A program made the position numbers and the translations under genes. A model generated the notes under the pieces. The model searched no databases. It was not told where the DNA came from and saw only the letters and a program-made list of their open reading frames with translations. From Hyphomicrobiales bacterium (GTDB lineage Bacteria; Pseudomonadota; Alphaproteobacteria; Rhizobiales; OSC116), in contig JABSRZ010000015.1 of the NCBI GenBank assembly GCA_013214705.1, positions 1 through 41,086 of the forward strand: DNA of 41,086 nt, given 5' to 3'. Positions within the stretch are counted from its first letter, which is position 1, and the number at the start of each line of letters is the position of its first letter. Below are positions 7,731 through 16,784 of this stretch, one piece after another.

Positions 7731-9689
7731 TCAAATGACGCGATCGCTGCCGCCATCAACCGGCACTTGTGCACCTGTTGTTTTTGAAAATGTGTCATCT
7801 GAAAACGCCAGTATCGCTTTTGCAACATCATTCGAACTGATCTCGACTTTGAGTAAATTGCGTAATTTATAATTTTTAACACTCATACCGTATCTTTTTG
7901 CCGATTTTTTTAATGCCGCACCATCCCATAACGGGGTGTCAAAAACCGCGTCGGGGTGGACTATGTTAACCCGAATTTTATCCTGACAAAGCTCTAGTGC
8001 AGCCACTCTGGCCAATTGCGTGAGCCCCGCTTTAGAAACAGAATAAGCACTTGCCCCTGCACCGGGCGCTAAGCAATTTCGAGAGGCAACAAACGCAATT
8101 GACGGGTCTACCCCAAGGCGCAAATATGGGATTGCTAAGCTTAATAATTTTCTGTGAGCGGTTAGATTGATTTCAAGAGTTTTATCCCAAGTATCATCTT
8201 GTAAATTCTCTATATACTCACCGGCTTTAAATATACCAGCATTTGCGATTAAAATGTCTATGCCGCCATAATTTTCAACCACATTTTCTATGGCTTGTTT
8301 TACCGCATCGCCATCGGTGAGATCGACAATTATCGAGTCAAAACCAACCCTATTCATGTGTTTTTTAACCTCGGGATTGATATCAAACCCAACCACAACT
8401 GCGCCATTTTTAGCCAATATTTTTGCTGTGGCTAAGCCTATGCCAGTTGCAGAGCCTGCGACTACGGCAATTTTACCCTGTAATGACAAAGATTTGCCTT
8501 GTTTTTTTAACTTTGCCTGTTCAAGTTCCCAATATTCCAAATCTCGTAAATCTTGTTCTGTCAGACCGGACCAGCCACCCATTTCATTTGCATATAGCAT
8601 GGCGTTAAGGGTCGAGTTTGCTACATCGGCGGATACTACAGCCCTTTTTAAAGAGTTGCCATAACTTCTGGCTTCGCCAGATGAGAAAATAGCCCAGTGA
8701 GGGTAGGGCGCCAACATTTCGAGGCTAGGATCTGCAGCTCTGTCAAAATAGGACTTATATTCTTTAGAGAAATTCAATAAATCTAACTCTGCATCGCCAG
8801 TGGTGGCCATTGCAGGAAATGGCTTATTGTGTAAAACATGCTCGGGCGTCAGTGTTCCATTGCGTAACATTTTGCCAATATTTATTACTAATTTTTTTGG
8901 CACGGCCTGAGCAGGACGAGAAACAAGCGGCTTACCTGCCAGTGTAGAAGCCATTTTACGATATTCGGCTACTTGTTTTGGATTCATGGTTGGGTTTTTT
9001 GTCAAACTCAACTCACCAATATTTTTAGTCAAATAGTCTTCTGCCACTTGCACAATATCAATCATTTTGTCGTAGCTTTGTTTGGCATCTTCAGCGAAGG
9101 TGAAAACACCATGATGTTCCAAAATAACAGCTTCGCAATTCTCAATTGCTCCATTATCAATTATGGTTTTGAATTGCAATGCCAGATCAAACCCCGGTTT
9201 GATATAAGTTAGAATAATGACTTTGTCGGTATATATTTCTTTCAAAATCTCACTACCTTTTGGCGAGTTTGATATGGTAAGCACCGCATCTGCATGAGTG
9301 TGATCTACATATTTGTAGGGTATTAGACCATGTACAACTGCCTCTATTGAAGCTTTTGCAGCTTCGGGGTTTATACGTGCACACAGTAAATCATTGACCA
9401 TATCTTGATCGGCTAATTTGGACAATTCGGCCAATTGAACCACTTTTTCCAAATGTAGACCGGTAAACCCTTCAGTTCCCATAGTTTTTAGGTCGAAGCC
9501 ACTTGCCTTTACCCAAATCAGGTTTTCTTCCTGTCCAAAGCGATTTGTTCTAGTGGATTTCAACGATGTATTTCCGCCTCCGTGCAGAACTAACTTTGAA
9601 TCTTTACCCAATAATCGAGAGCTATAGGCTCGTAATTCTAAGTCAGTAACTGCGTTTGATGCATCATTTTTATTCCAGCGATTTTTCAC
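7731..9689 (-). CDS. Bifunctional class II aldolase / short-chain dehydrogenase
   Basis: This 652-residue fusion has an N-terminal class II (Zn) aldolase/adducin domain (residues about 15-230, His ligands H130 and H132 in DHTHAD and the EHHG pair at 192-193). A linker follows, then a C-terminal SDR domain (about 402-652) with the NAD(P) motif GSATGIG at 412-418, NAG at 483-485 and catalytic S536, Y549 and K553. The architecture matches RhaD/RhaEW-type enzymes that cleave a ketose-1-phosphate and oxidise the aldehyde formed, though it is somewhat shorter than those of about 690 residues. Its GTG start overlaps the stop of the Tm-1-like gene (GTGA), so the two are translationally coupled. Last gene of the operon. 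Confidence 0.9.
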   Translation of the reverse strand: MKNRWNKNDASNAVTDLELRAYSSRLLGKDSKLVLHGGGNTSLKSTRTNRFGQEENLIWVKASGFDLKTMGTEGFTGLHLEKVVQLAELSKLADQDMVNDLLCARINPEAAKASIEAVVHGLIPYKYVDHTHADAVLTISNSPKGSEILKEIYTDKVIILTYIKPGFDLALQFKTIIDNGAIENCEAVILEHHGVFTFAEDAKQSYDKMIDIVQVAEDYLTKNIGELSLTKNPTMNPKQVAEYRKMASTLAGKPLVSRPAQAVPKKLVINIGKMLRNGTLTPEHVLHNKPFPAMATTGDAELDLLNFSKEYKSYFDRAADPSLEMLAPYPHWAIFSSGEARSYGNSLKRAVVSADVANSTLNAMLYANEMGGWSGLTEQDLRDLEYWELEQAKLKKQGKSLSLQGKIAVVAGSATGIGLATAKILAKNGAVVVGFDINPEVKKHMNRVGFDSIIVDLTDGDAVKQAIENVVENYGGIDILIANAGIFKAGEYIENLQDDTWDKTLEINLTAHRKLLSLAIPYLRLGVDPSIAFVASRNCLAPGAGASAYSVSKAGLTQLARVAALELCQDKIRVNIVHPDAVFDTPLWDGAALKKSAKRYGMSVKNYKLRNLLKVEISSNDVAKAILAFSDDTFSKTTGAQVPVDGGSDRVI

Positions 9690-10924
9690 AAATTGTCCTT
9701 TGCTTTTTGCTTAATTAAATTATCCATTTCGGCAACAGCTCGTGCTACAAATTCCTCATCTTCAGCATTATTATCCATTTCAATAAGCGGGATGTGAGCC
9801 GGAAGCATGGTTTTTACGGCTTCATTAAAAATGGCATCCTGTTTTAAATCTAGAAGGTCACCACCTTGCGCCGAATAGCTGCTGACACCCTGAAGAGGCA
9901 ACATAAAGACAGCGTCTTTTGTGGTTGAATTTAATCTCTCTGCAATTGATGACATCACTTGCAGCATTTCAGATCCGCTGGTGCGAGGCACCAGAATAAC
10001 CGGGTTGTGATAGCTATATAATCTGTTTTTATATTTTTCTGGCATTTCAGCTGGGTCACTTAGCAGTATGCCAATATGGTCGATGCCACCAGGAATGATA
10101 ACCTGCGGCAAACCCAGCTCACCCGCCACGGTTAGACGTGTGGGTTCTGCCGCCCTTATGCCGTCCAATACGGCATCACATATGTCACCAAGAGCGTAAT
10201 CTATGACGGCATGTATAATGCCGGCACGCATCATTTGTTCCATTGCTTCGCCGCCCGAACCCACTGCGTGAAATACCATAGATTGATAGCCAAGTTGCTT
10301 TAACAATACAATCATATGCATGGTGCCACGGGTCAGAACACCTAAATTTGTGATGGCCACAATAATTGCGTTGTCTCCTAGCTCAGATTTATGATCTGAA
10401 CAGGCCATTCCCCAGGCTGCGCCGGCGGCATTGGCAAGAATATTCCTAAGAAATGGGTTCAAACCCAAAATATCGCTAACGGAAAACATCATGGTGATGT
10501 CTTTTACGCCAACATAAGCGCTGACATCTCCAGACGCCATGGTAGAGACCATTATTTTTGGCAAACCATAAGGCAATTGTTGCATAATGCTTGTACAATT
10601 ACTGGTGCCTTGCGTGCCACCTAAACCAATGATTGCATCAGCTTTTTGGTTGGCAATTAATTCCTTCACTATTTTAGTTGCGCCAATTATCATCGTTTCA
10701 GATGCAATTTGCCGACTTGCCTGTTGCCTAAGGTCTGTTAAGTCAGCTCCAGCAATGCTTGCTACATTAGCCGCCGCATAATCGACCTCAATTTCTGGGT
10801 CTTGCATAACACCAATATCAATCAGTGTGGCGGTTGCCCCAAAAGAGATAATTTGCCGACGTAAAAACTCACATTCTTCGCCTTTTGTATCGGCAGTCGC
10901 GAGTATAATTATATGTTTACTCAT
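9686..10924 (-). CDS. Tm-1-like ATP-binding (UPF0261) protein
   Basis: This 412-residue member of the UPF0261 family is homologous to the N-terminal ATP-binding region of the tomato Tm-1 virus-resistance protein. Family hallmarks are ATADTKGEE near residues 9-17, the glycine-rich GLGGTQGTSNC near 99-109, and PKIMVSTMASGDVSAYVG near 122-139. The enzymatic role in bacteria is not established. The ATG overlaps the stop of the PEP-hydrolase-like gene by 8 nt (ATGAGTAA), and its own stop overlaps the aldolase start. It is therefore expressed with sugar-cleaving enzymes. I infer a catalytic step in the same pathway. It is the only obvious non-transporter ATP user in the operon. Confidence 0.88.
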   Translation of the reverse strand: MSKHIIILATADTKGEECEFLRRQIISFGATATLIDIGVMQDPEIEVDYAAANVASIAGADLTDLRQQASRQIASETMIIGATKIVKELIANQKADAIIGLGGTQGTSNCTSIMQQLPYGLPKIMVSTMASGDVSAYVGVKDITMMFSVSDILGLNPFLRNILANAAGAAWGMACSDHKSELGDNAIIVAITNLGVLTRGTMHMIVLLKQLGYQSMVFHAVGSGGEAMEQMMRAGIIHAVIDYALGDICDAVLDGIRAAEPTRLTVAGELGLPQVIIPGGIDHIGILLSDPAEMPEKYKNRLYSYHNPVILVPRTSGSEMLQVMSSIAERLNSTTKDAVFMLPLQGVSSYSAQGGDLLDLKQDAIFNEAVKTMLPAHIPLIEMDNNAEDEEFVARAVAEMDNLIKQKAKDNL

Positions 10925-11792
10925 TATGCTGCTCCAATCCGGTTGACCGAAGTCGAGCGAACTTTAGCGCTTCAGATCTTACAGCACGTTCAATTGGCAA
11001 TCGCTCGGTTGAAGAACCTGTCCAAAAACCATGGCCAGACGTGTTATCAAGCATATATTGGGTGTCGTCTGGATTCTCCATGGCTGCACCATGAGCAACC
11101 AAAATTACATTTGGGTGGATTTTTCGTAGTTCTTGATAGATTTTTTCTGTGGTTATTGCCATCTCTTCAATGGTTACGCCGTTATTATAACCGCTAATAC
11201 CGCCTTGAGTGGTGCCAGCATGAAAGCAAAAAATGTCTGGTTTTGCTTGTTCAACAATGTCTAGCGCATCGTCTCGGGTAAATGCCAACCCAATGGTAAC
11301 CATCCCCATTTCCTTTGCTAAAACAAGCATATCAATCTCATTTTGTAAGGTAATGCCGGCACTATTTAGAACCCGGTAAATTTCGCTGTTTTTATCTACA
11401 TAACTAATCGAAGGGCCGATATTTGATATCGAGTTCACCCCCATTCGTAGGCAGTCATCCAGAACCATTCGCATGTCTTTAAGTGGGTCATTTGCATTTA
11501 AACATGCGCATACAAATGCCTTGCCTTGCAGCGCCGGTAAAATGTCTTCACGCGTATAATTCATGGTTTGAGCATTGGAGTCCAAAATTGGCCACATCAT
11601 TGCCATTGTGCCCATTCCGTTGGCTCGCAGCCTCGCACCCGAGAATGTGTTGATGCAGTCTGCGCCGGCCTCTTCTAGTAATTTAGCCACCAATCCACTG
11701 CCTGCACTAGAAATCATAATTGGAATTTTAGCGGCTATTTTGTCTTGAAGTTTTTTGATAATTTCAGTAGATGATATTCTTTTCGTGATCAT
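10917..11792 (-). CDS. PEP hydrolase-like TIM-barrel protein
   Basis: This 291-residue protein belongs to the phosphoenolpyruvate-hydrolase/TIM-barrel family that forms the C-terminal half of the plant Tm-1 protein. Visible family features are the N-terminal GSGLVAKLLEEAGADCI, NIGPSISYVD near the middle, FCFHAGTTQGGISG, and a C-terminal AHGAAMENPDDTQYMLDN followed by GHGFWTGSSTERLP. Related barrels act on C-C or P-C bonds of keto acids, but the reaction of this subgroup is unproven. AGGAAA precedes the ATG by 8 nt. It lies between an alpha/beta hydrolase and the Tm-1-like gene in one transcription direction. Confidence 0.86.
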   Translation of the reverse strand: MITKRISSTEIIKKLQDKIAAKIPIMISSAGSGLVAKLLEEAGADCINTFSGARLRANGMGTMAMMWPILDSNAQTMNYTREDILPALQGKAFVCACLNANDPLKDMRMVLDDCLRMGVNSISNIGPSISYVDKNSEIYRVLNSAGITLQNEIDMLVLAKEMGMVTIGLAFTRDDALDIVEQAKPDIFCFHAGTTQGGISGYNNGVTIEEMAITTEKIYQELRKIHPNVILVAHGAAMENPDDTQYMLDNTSGHGFWTGSSTERLPIERAVRSEALKFARLRSTGLEQHNE

Positions 11793-11821
11793 TTTATGTT
11801 TCCTGACGGGCCATTTCGATG

Positions 11822-12643
11822 TTAAAAATTATTCGATCCTAAAAAATTATTTAATTTATTGGTTAATTCTCTCTGATGTTTTTTTGGTTCCAAATATCGA
11901 CTTGGCAAAATATGAAATTGGCTGTTTCTAATATTCATTGAAATTTTCTTGGCTATCGAAACGGGATGGATCGGGTCGTTTTCGTTAGCTGTGATGAAAG
12001 TTGGCATGTTTAAGTGGTTTAAATTTTCAAGATCTTCAAAAGCACGACCTTCGATCATTTGGGATAAAACAGAGTGTGTTTGATTAGAAAACCGGTCATT
12101 TATTGAAGCTTCAATTGAGGCGGCACAATTTGGATTTGTTTTTAGTAAGTCTTGGAATTGGAGATTTCTTGAGAGTTCAAATTTGGCCTGTTCAAGGGTT
12201 TTATTTTGCAACCAGTTTCCAATATCAGAAATTATTTGCAAATTATCTGGCCTTTGTTTATCTAACCAAGCAGGCCGACAAATTATTAAACCGGCCACTC
12301 TGTCTGATAGGCTTTCGGCCATATTTATGGCTATGCCAGAACCCATTGATATGCCACCCAAAATAACTTTTTCAATTTGCAATGAGTCTAAAAAAGCGAT
12401 CATTATTTCTTTGAACTTTGCAAAACAATAAGCGTTTTGGAAATTATCTGAATGGCCATGTCCTGGTAAATCTGGTGACCATATCCGTGCATTTGTGGCT
12501 GAGAAAGTTGATAATATCTGACGGTTATTTGCGCCTAGTCCATGCATTAGCAATGTCGGATAGCCTATGCCTTGTACTTTATAGGAAATTGAGATATTGC
12601 TTTCATTTGAAATCTTTTCGGATGTTATTTGAATTTTACTCAT
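11822..12643 (-). CDS. Alpha/beta-hydrolase fold protein
   Basis: This protein of about 273 residues has the alpha/beta-hydrolase core: oxyanion-hole HGLG near 34-37, the SPDLPGHGHSD loop near 56-66, and the nucleophile elbow GGISMGSG with Ser near 99. The acid is probably in ANENDPIHP. The expected C-terminal catalytic His is not in a standard context, the best candidate being in KKHQREL. It has no signal peptide. The ATG at 12643 is preferred over one five codons upstream because AGGGA lies about 7 nt before it. In a sugar-acid operon a lactonase or esterase step would fit, which is inference. Confidence 0.82.
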   Translation of the reverse strand: MSKIQITSEKISNESNISISYKVQGIGYPTLLMHGLGANNRQILSTFSATNARIWSPDLPGHGHSDNFQNAYCFAKFKEIMIAFLDSLQIEKVILGGISMGSGIAINMAESLSDRVAGLIICRPAWLDKQRPDNLQIISDIGNWLQNKTLEQAKFELSRNLQFQDLLKTNPNCAASIEASINDRFSNQTHSVLSQMIEGRAFEDLENLNHLNMPTFITANENDPIHPVSIAKKISMNIRNSQFHILPSRYLEPKKHQRELTNKLNNFLGSNNF

Positions 12644-12731
12644 ATAAATCCCTGTCAATGAAAACCCAATTGTGAAAATTGGAAAATCAATCCCTTAGAT
12701 CCGTTAAATTGTGTTTGTAGATAATGATTGA

Positions 12732-12753
12732 CGGAACTCGTTTTAAAGTTCCG
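12732..12753 (-). promoter_or_regulatory. Intercistronic stem-loop after the binding-protein gene
   Basis: A perfect 7-bp inverted repeat (CGGAACT / AGTTCCG, 8-nt loop) lies 14 nt past the binding-protein stop. No T-run follows it on the minus strand. Such hairpins often stabilise the upstream binding-protein mRNA and lower expression of genes further along; that role is inferred. Confidence 0.45.
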
Positions 12754-12766
12754 CCAATGCAATTAA

Positions 12767-13807
12767 TTAGTTTGAGCTGCCAGAGGCTTCCCAAACTTCC
12801 ATAGATTTGATTTCAGGCTGCGCAAACAAATCCACTACCAACTTGCCACTCGCTTTCATAGCCAGATAATCATCAATAACCCAAGGCACCGCGCCATCAA
12901 GGTTGTCAACTGTCAACAATGGTTGGATGTTATAAACATGACGCGGATAGTCTATGCCAGCAATGTGAGCTTGAACCATTTGGAAATTAAGATCAGCTTC
13001 TAGAGTTGGTGGGTTGGCGACTGTAGCCTCCATAATGCCATCACGCATCCAGCTCCAGCCAATTTCTTTACCGTTACCAGAGAATAATGCATAATTACCT
13101 AGTTCACCAGCTTCTTCCAAAGCTTGTATCGCGCCAGCCATCATTTCTTCATTCATCGCATAAATAACTTCAAATTCTTTGCTTGAGGCCAAGAAATCCT
13201 GTGTAACGGCTAAGCCGTCTTTGCGGTTCCAGCCAGCTGAATTGGCAAGCACAACTTCGTTGCCGCCATTTGCGTTTGCAATGCCAGTATCAAAACCTTT
13301 GCGAATCATTTCGGCAATACCTTGGCCATAAACGCCTTCAAGTAGGGCTACATTTTTACCAGGATGGTTTTTACCGACATATTCGCCGACAGTTTTACCC
13401 ATATCAATCCAATCACCACTTACGATGCCGGTTGGAATGTCATAACCAGCAGGTGAGGGTAATGCGGCTACGAAGAAGATAGGTATACCAGCTTCTTTAG
13501 CGCGCAATGCCGCTTGTGTTCCAGATTCAGCATTGGCAGATAGCAACACGATGATGTCAACGCCGCGGGCGATGAAATCTTCTACATTTGCCAATTCTTT
13601 TGACGGGCTATATTCTGAATTTGCAACCGTAACGGTGTGACCTGCATCTTCTGCCAACTTTTGGAAAAGTTCAGCTTCTGTCGCATAGTAAATATCAGGG
13701 CCAGCGAGCACATAACCAATTTCTTCGGCAAGAGTGATAGCTGTTGAACCCATTAAGCCAACTAGACCAAGACCAGCGCCAATAAATAATTTTTGATAAA
13801 TTTTCAT
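12767..13807 (-). CDS. Sugar ABC transporter periplasmic substrate-binding protein (CUT2/RbsB type)
   Basis: This 346-residue type I periplasmic binding protein has a Sec signal peptide (KK-free basic start, hydrophobic core, cleavage near ITLAEE around residue 28). The mature part shows the ribose/galactose-binding-protein pattern: DIVLLSANAESGTQAALRA style first-domain hinge, IPIFFVAA, and an IYAMNEEMMAGAIQALEEAG second-domain segment. Such proteins deliver pentoses, hexoses, deoxysugars or sugar acids to a CUT2 permease. AAGGGA lies 6 nt before the ATG. It follows the permease by about 150 nt, an ATPase-permease-binding-protein order that is less usual than having the binding protein first. 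The ligand is unknown. Confidence 0.92.
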   Translation of the reverse strand: MKIYQKLFIGAGLGLVGLMGSTAITLAEEIGYVLAGPDIYYATEAELFQKLAEDAGHTVTVANSEYSPSKELANVEDFIARGVDIIVLLSANAESGTQAALRAKEAGIPIFFVAALPSPAGYDIPTGIVSGDWIDMGKTVGEYVGKNHPGKNVALLEGVYGQGIAEMIRKGFDTGIANANGGNEVVLANSAGWNRKDGLAVTQDFLASSKEFEVIYAMNEEMMAGAIQALEEAGELGNYALFSGNGKEIGWSWMRDGIMEATVANPPTLEADLNFQMVQAHIAGIDYPRHVYNIQPLLTVDNLDGAVPWVIDDYLAMKASGKLVVDLFAQPEIKSMEVWEASGSSN

Positions 13808-13961
13808 TTTATTCCCTTTATGTTTTTTCGTTTTTTCGTATATATTTCACGCCTTTGCTTTTGTTTTTGACGGGAAATCTCTTGAATGCGTAAGCATTGC
13901 AACTTTAATTTTTTTGTTTATCTCTTTGTGCCGGCACGATTTTTTGACTAAAAGCTAGGCT

Positions 13962-14966
13962 TTATTTATCTTTGTTTAGACCGCCAATTATGACTGCGCC
14001 GATGACCACTGCGCCCAACATGATGTATTGCCAGAATGTTGAAACGCCGATGATGTTCATTGAATTTGAAATGATGCCTAGAAAAACAACCCCCAAAAAG
14101 CTGCCGAAAATAGAACCCCGGCCACCGGCAAGAGCTGCTCCGCCAACCACAGCGGCGGCAATGGTTTCTAATTCTAAGCCAGAGGCCATATTAGGGCTGC
14201 CGACACCAATGCGGGACATCAAAATGAGTGCAGCAATGCCTGCTAATAAACCGTGCAATGCATAGACTTTAATCTTGAATTTTGACACATTTATGCCAGC
14301 AAGATAGGCAGCTTCGTTGTTTTCACCGACGGCAAATAGCTGCTTACCAAAAACGGTGTTACTTAATATGAATGCAAATAAAATCATCAGGCCAATAAAA
14401 ATAAACACCGGAGTTGGAATTTCAAAAAATCTCGACCTACCTAGGAATTCGAATTTTCTATCTAATGGAATTTCTGCACCACGCGTTAACAATAAAGCAA
14501 TGCCGCGATATATGGCCATCATGCCCAATGTCACAATAAACGGCTCAAGTTTGAGACGAGCAACTACCAACCCGGTAACCATTTGGGAGGATATACAAAT
14601 GAATAAACCGCTAAACGCCACGATAATCTCGGGCACTCCGGCTTTTAATAAAGCCGCCATAATACAGGCAGTTAACCCGACCAAAAAGCCTACAGAAAGA
14701 TCGATTTGACCGGCTATAATCATTAACGTCATGCCAATGGTAATTATTCCGGCAACTGACACCTGCAGCATTACATTTCTTATATTATAGGCAGATAAAA
14801 ATGCCGGCTCTATCAATGCTATTATGGCAATGTAAATCAACAAGCCTATCAATAAAGGCGTGTTGCGGTTACGCAAAAATTGCCGAAATTGCTGTGCACC
14901 AATAACACCTGTTTGGTCATTTTTACTGGGTTGTTTCTCATTCAAGTCATTTGATTTATTTAGCAT
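13962..14966 (-). CDS. Sugar ABC transporter permease (CUT2/RbsC type)
   Basis: This 334-residue BPD_transp_2 family permease has about eight to ten membrane helices. Hallmarks include GMTLMIIAGQIDLSVGFLVG near residues 75-95 and the C-terminal AAAVVGGAALAGGRGSIFGS coupling region. It should homodimerise in the inner membrane and pair with the RbsA-like ATPase encoded 10 nt upstream and the binding protein downstream. AAGGGA precedes the ATG. Length and composition are normal for ribose/rhamnose-type permeases. Substrate is set by the binding protein and cannot be read here. Confidence 0.93.
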   Translation of the reverse strand: MLNKSNDLNEKQPSKNDQTGVIGAQQFRQFLRNRNTPLLIGLLIYIAIIALIEPAFLSAYNIRNVMLQVSVAGIITIGMTLMIIAGQIDLSVGFLVGLTACIMAALLKAGVPEIIVAFSGLFICISSQMVTGLVVARLKLEPFIVTLGMMAIYRGIALLLTRGAEIPLDRKFEFLGRSRFFEIPTPVFIFIGLMILFAFILSNTVFGKQLFAVGENNEAAYLAGINVSKFKIKVYALHGLLAGIAALILMSRIGVGSPNMASGLELETIAAAVVGGAALAGGRGSIFGSFLGVVFLGIISNSMNIIGVSTFWQYIMLGAVVIGAVIIGGLNKDK

Positions 14967-14975
14967 TTTCGTCCC

Positions 14976-16457
14976 TTACAATGCTGATTCTAGAATATTG
15001 TGTTCGGTGATTTCTTCATCAACTAGTTCGTTGACGATGGTGCCAGCTTTCATGACATATACGCGGTCACACAAACCCATGAGTTCAGTTATTTCCGAAG
15101 ACACAATTAGAATTGATTTGTCAGATTCTATGAGTTTTTGTAGTTCTAAATAGACATCTTCTTTGGCGCCGACATCTATGCCGCGTGTGGGTTCATCAAA
15201 TAAAAATATGCTCGGATTGGTGGCCATCCATTTGGCCAAGATGATTTTTTGTTGGTTGCCGCCACTTAACCCACTTACAGGTTGTTCAATGCTGCTTATT
15301 TTGATGGATAATTGATCCACATAATGGTTGGATAGGTTTTTTTGAACTTGGGATTTGACCAATAAATTCTTCTGTTTGGTTAATAAAGGAACATAAATAT
15401 TGTCGTTGCAAGATTGCCCTAAAAATAAACCATCTATTTTTCTGTCCTCGGTAATTAAACAAAGACCATTTTTCATGCCCGTCTCCGGTGTATTAATGGA
15501 AACAGATTTGCCATAGAGGCTTAGCTGGCCACTTGCCAATGGATATTTGCCAAAAATCGAATTTATAAGTTCTGATCTGCCAGCGCCTACAAGTCCGGCA
15601 ATTCCTACAATTTCACCTTTTTTCAAATAAAGGTTTGCCTCATTGAAGCCATAACCGGATGCATTCTTTAGCTCCAATACAACGTGATCTTTGACACAAG
15701 GTGTATGGTGGTAAACCTGTTCTACATTACGCCCGACCATATCTTGAATTAACTGTTTGTTTGAAATTTCACCTACGGCATTGCTCGATATGTTTTGGCC
15801 ATCTCTGATGACCGTCACCCGGTCTGAGATTGCATAAACTTCATCTAAATGATGTGAAATAAAAATGATGCCTGCACCAGATTTTCTTAACCGATGCATA
15901 ACGTCAAAAAGCAGATCCACTTCGTGGTTACCAAAAGAAGACGAGGGTTCATCCATGACTAAAACGCGAGCCTTCCGCCCGACGGCACGCGCGATTTCGA
16001 CAATTTTCATTTTGGCGCCGCCTAGTGTAGACACGGTGTCCATTACATCTATGTCTGCGCCTAGGGAGGTGATTATATTCTTCGCTTCTGCTATCATTGC
16101 CGATTTATCTAAACGACCATATTTTGAAGTTAATTCGCGTCCGACGAATATATTTTCATAAACGCTGAGGTGTAAAAATAGTGTATTTTCTTGGTAGATT
16201 GTGGCAATGCCAGCTTTTAACATTTCATTTGGCGTCAAATCATTTACTAGATTACCGTCAATAAATATTTTTCCTGAATCCGGCGTGTGAGCGCCTGATA
16301 ACACTTTGATTAGAGTCGATTTTCCGGCACCGTTTTCGCCACAAATCGTATGAACTTCTCCTGAATACAGATCGAAGCTAACACCATCTAAAGCTTTGGC
16401 GCCGCCAAAATGTTTTACGATATTCTGTAATTCAAGAATTTTGTTGTTAGACGTCAA
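14976..16457 (-). CDS. Sugar ABC transporter ATP-binding protein with two ABC domains (RbsA type)
   Basis: This 493-residue tandem ATPase is typical of CUT2 importers. Domain 1 (about 5-245) has a canonical Walker A (GENGAGKST) and Walker B (VLVMDEPSSS), but a degenerate signature (TLGGAKMKIVEIAR). Domain 2 (about 255-493) has a degenerate Walker A (GLVGAGRSE), a good signature (LSGGNQQK) and Walker B (IFLFDEPTRG). This complementary degeneracy is normal for RbsA proteins. The frame begins with TTG and has no strong ribosome site, so the first gene of the operon may be translated weakly. It is divergent from the AraC gene, which probably regulates it. Confidence 0.92.
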   Translation of the reverse strand: MTSNNKILELQNIVKHFGGAKALDGVSFDLYSGEVHTICGENGAGKSTLIKVLSGAHTPDSGKIFIDGNLVNDLTPNEMLKAGIATIYQENTLFLHLSVYENIFVGRELTSKYGRLDKSAMIAEAKNIITSLGADIDVMDTVSTLGGAKMKIVEIARAVGRKARVLVMDEPSSSFGNHEVDLLFDVMHRLRKSGAGIIFISHHLDEVYAISDRVTVIRDGQNISSNAVGEISNKQLIQDMVGRNVEQVYHHTPCVKDHVVLELKNASGYGFNEANLYLKKGEIVGIAGLVGAGRSELINSIFGKYPLASGQLSLYGKSVSINTPETGMKNGLCLITEDRKIDGLFLGQSCNDNIYVPLLTKQKNLLVKSQVQKNLSNHYVDQLSIKISSIEQPVSGLSGGNQQKIILAKWMATNPSIFLFDEPTRGIDVGAKEDVYLELQKLIESDKSILIVSSEITELMGLCDRVYVMKAGTIVNELVDEEITEHNILESAL

Positions 16458-16784
16458 TTTTTTTCATTCTACTATCAATAGATGCGTTTAAAACTCTCTA
16501 TAATTCTGTAGAATCCCTGTTCGTAATCACTCAATAAATTAGATTTAATTATCTACTTTCTTCATTATCGAGTGCATTCCCAATTTATAATGTTCGCGAC
16601 ATTTGCGCCGCGCATCATCCCATTTCAAAGATGGAAAATTTTAATTTTGCGGTTCTTAATTGACAGCTATAAATTTACAAAAATTCCAATTCTTGATTTG
16701 TTTAGTATCTCAAATTCAAATAGAAAAATCTTGCACAACACAACAATGGTAGATAGTGTAAGTTTTAAAGAGGGATATTTTTGT
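16458..16784. promoter_or_regulatory. Divergent control region between sugar operon and AraC gene
   Basis: About 330 bp of AT-rich DNA separates the operon from its likely activator. A TATAAT at 16499-16504 (plus strand) overlaps a dyad, ATTCT-GT-AGAAT, at 16503-16514. That dyad is a candidate regulator site, not a typical paired AraC direct repeat. I could not identify a convincing minus-strand promoter. Confidence 0.35.

Noticed and set aside
14860-15153. Plus-strand frames within the permease and ATPase genes.
   Set aside because: They are antisense to well-supported ABC transporter genes and match no family.
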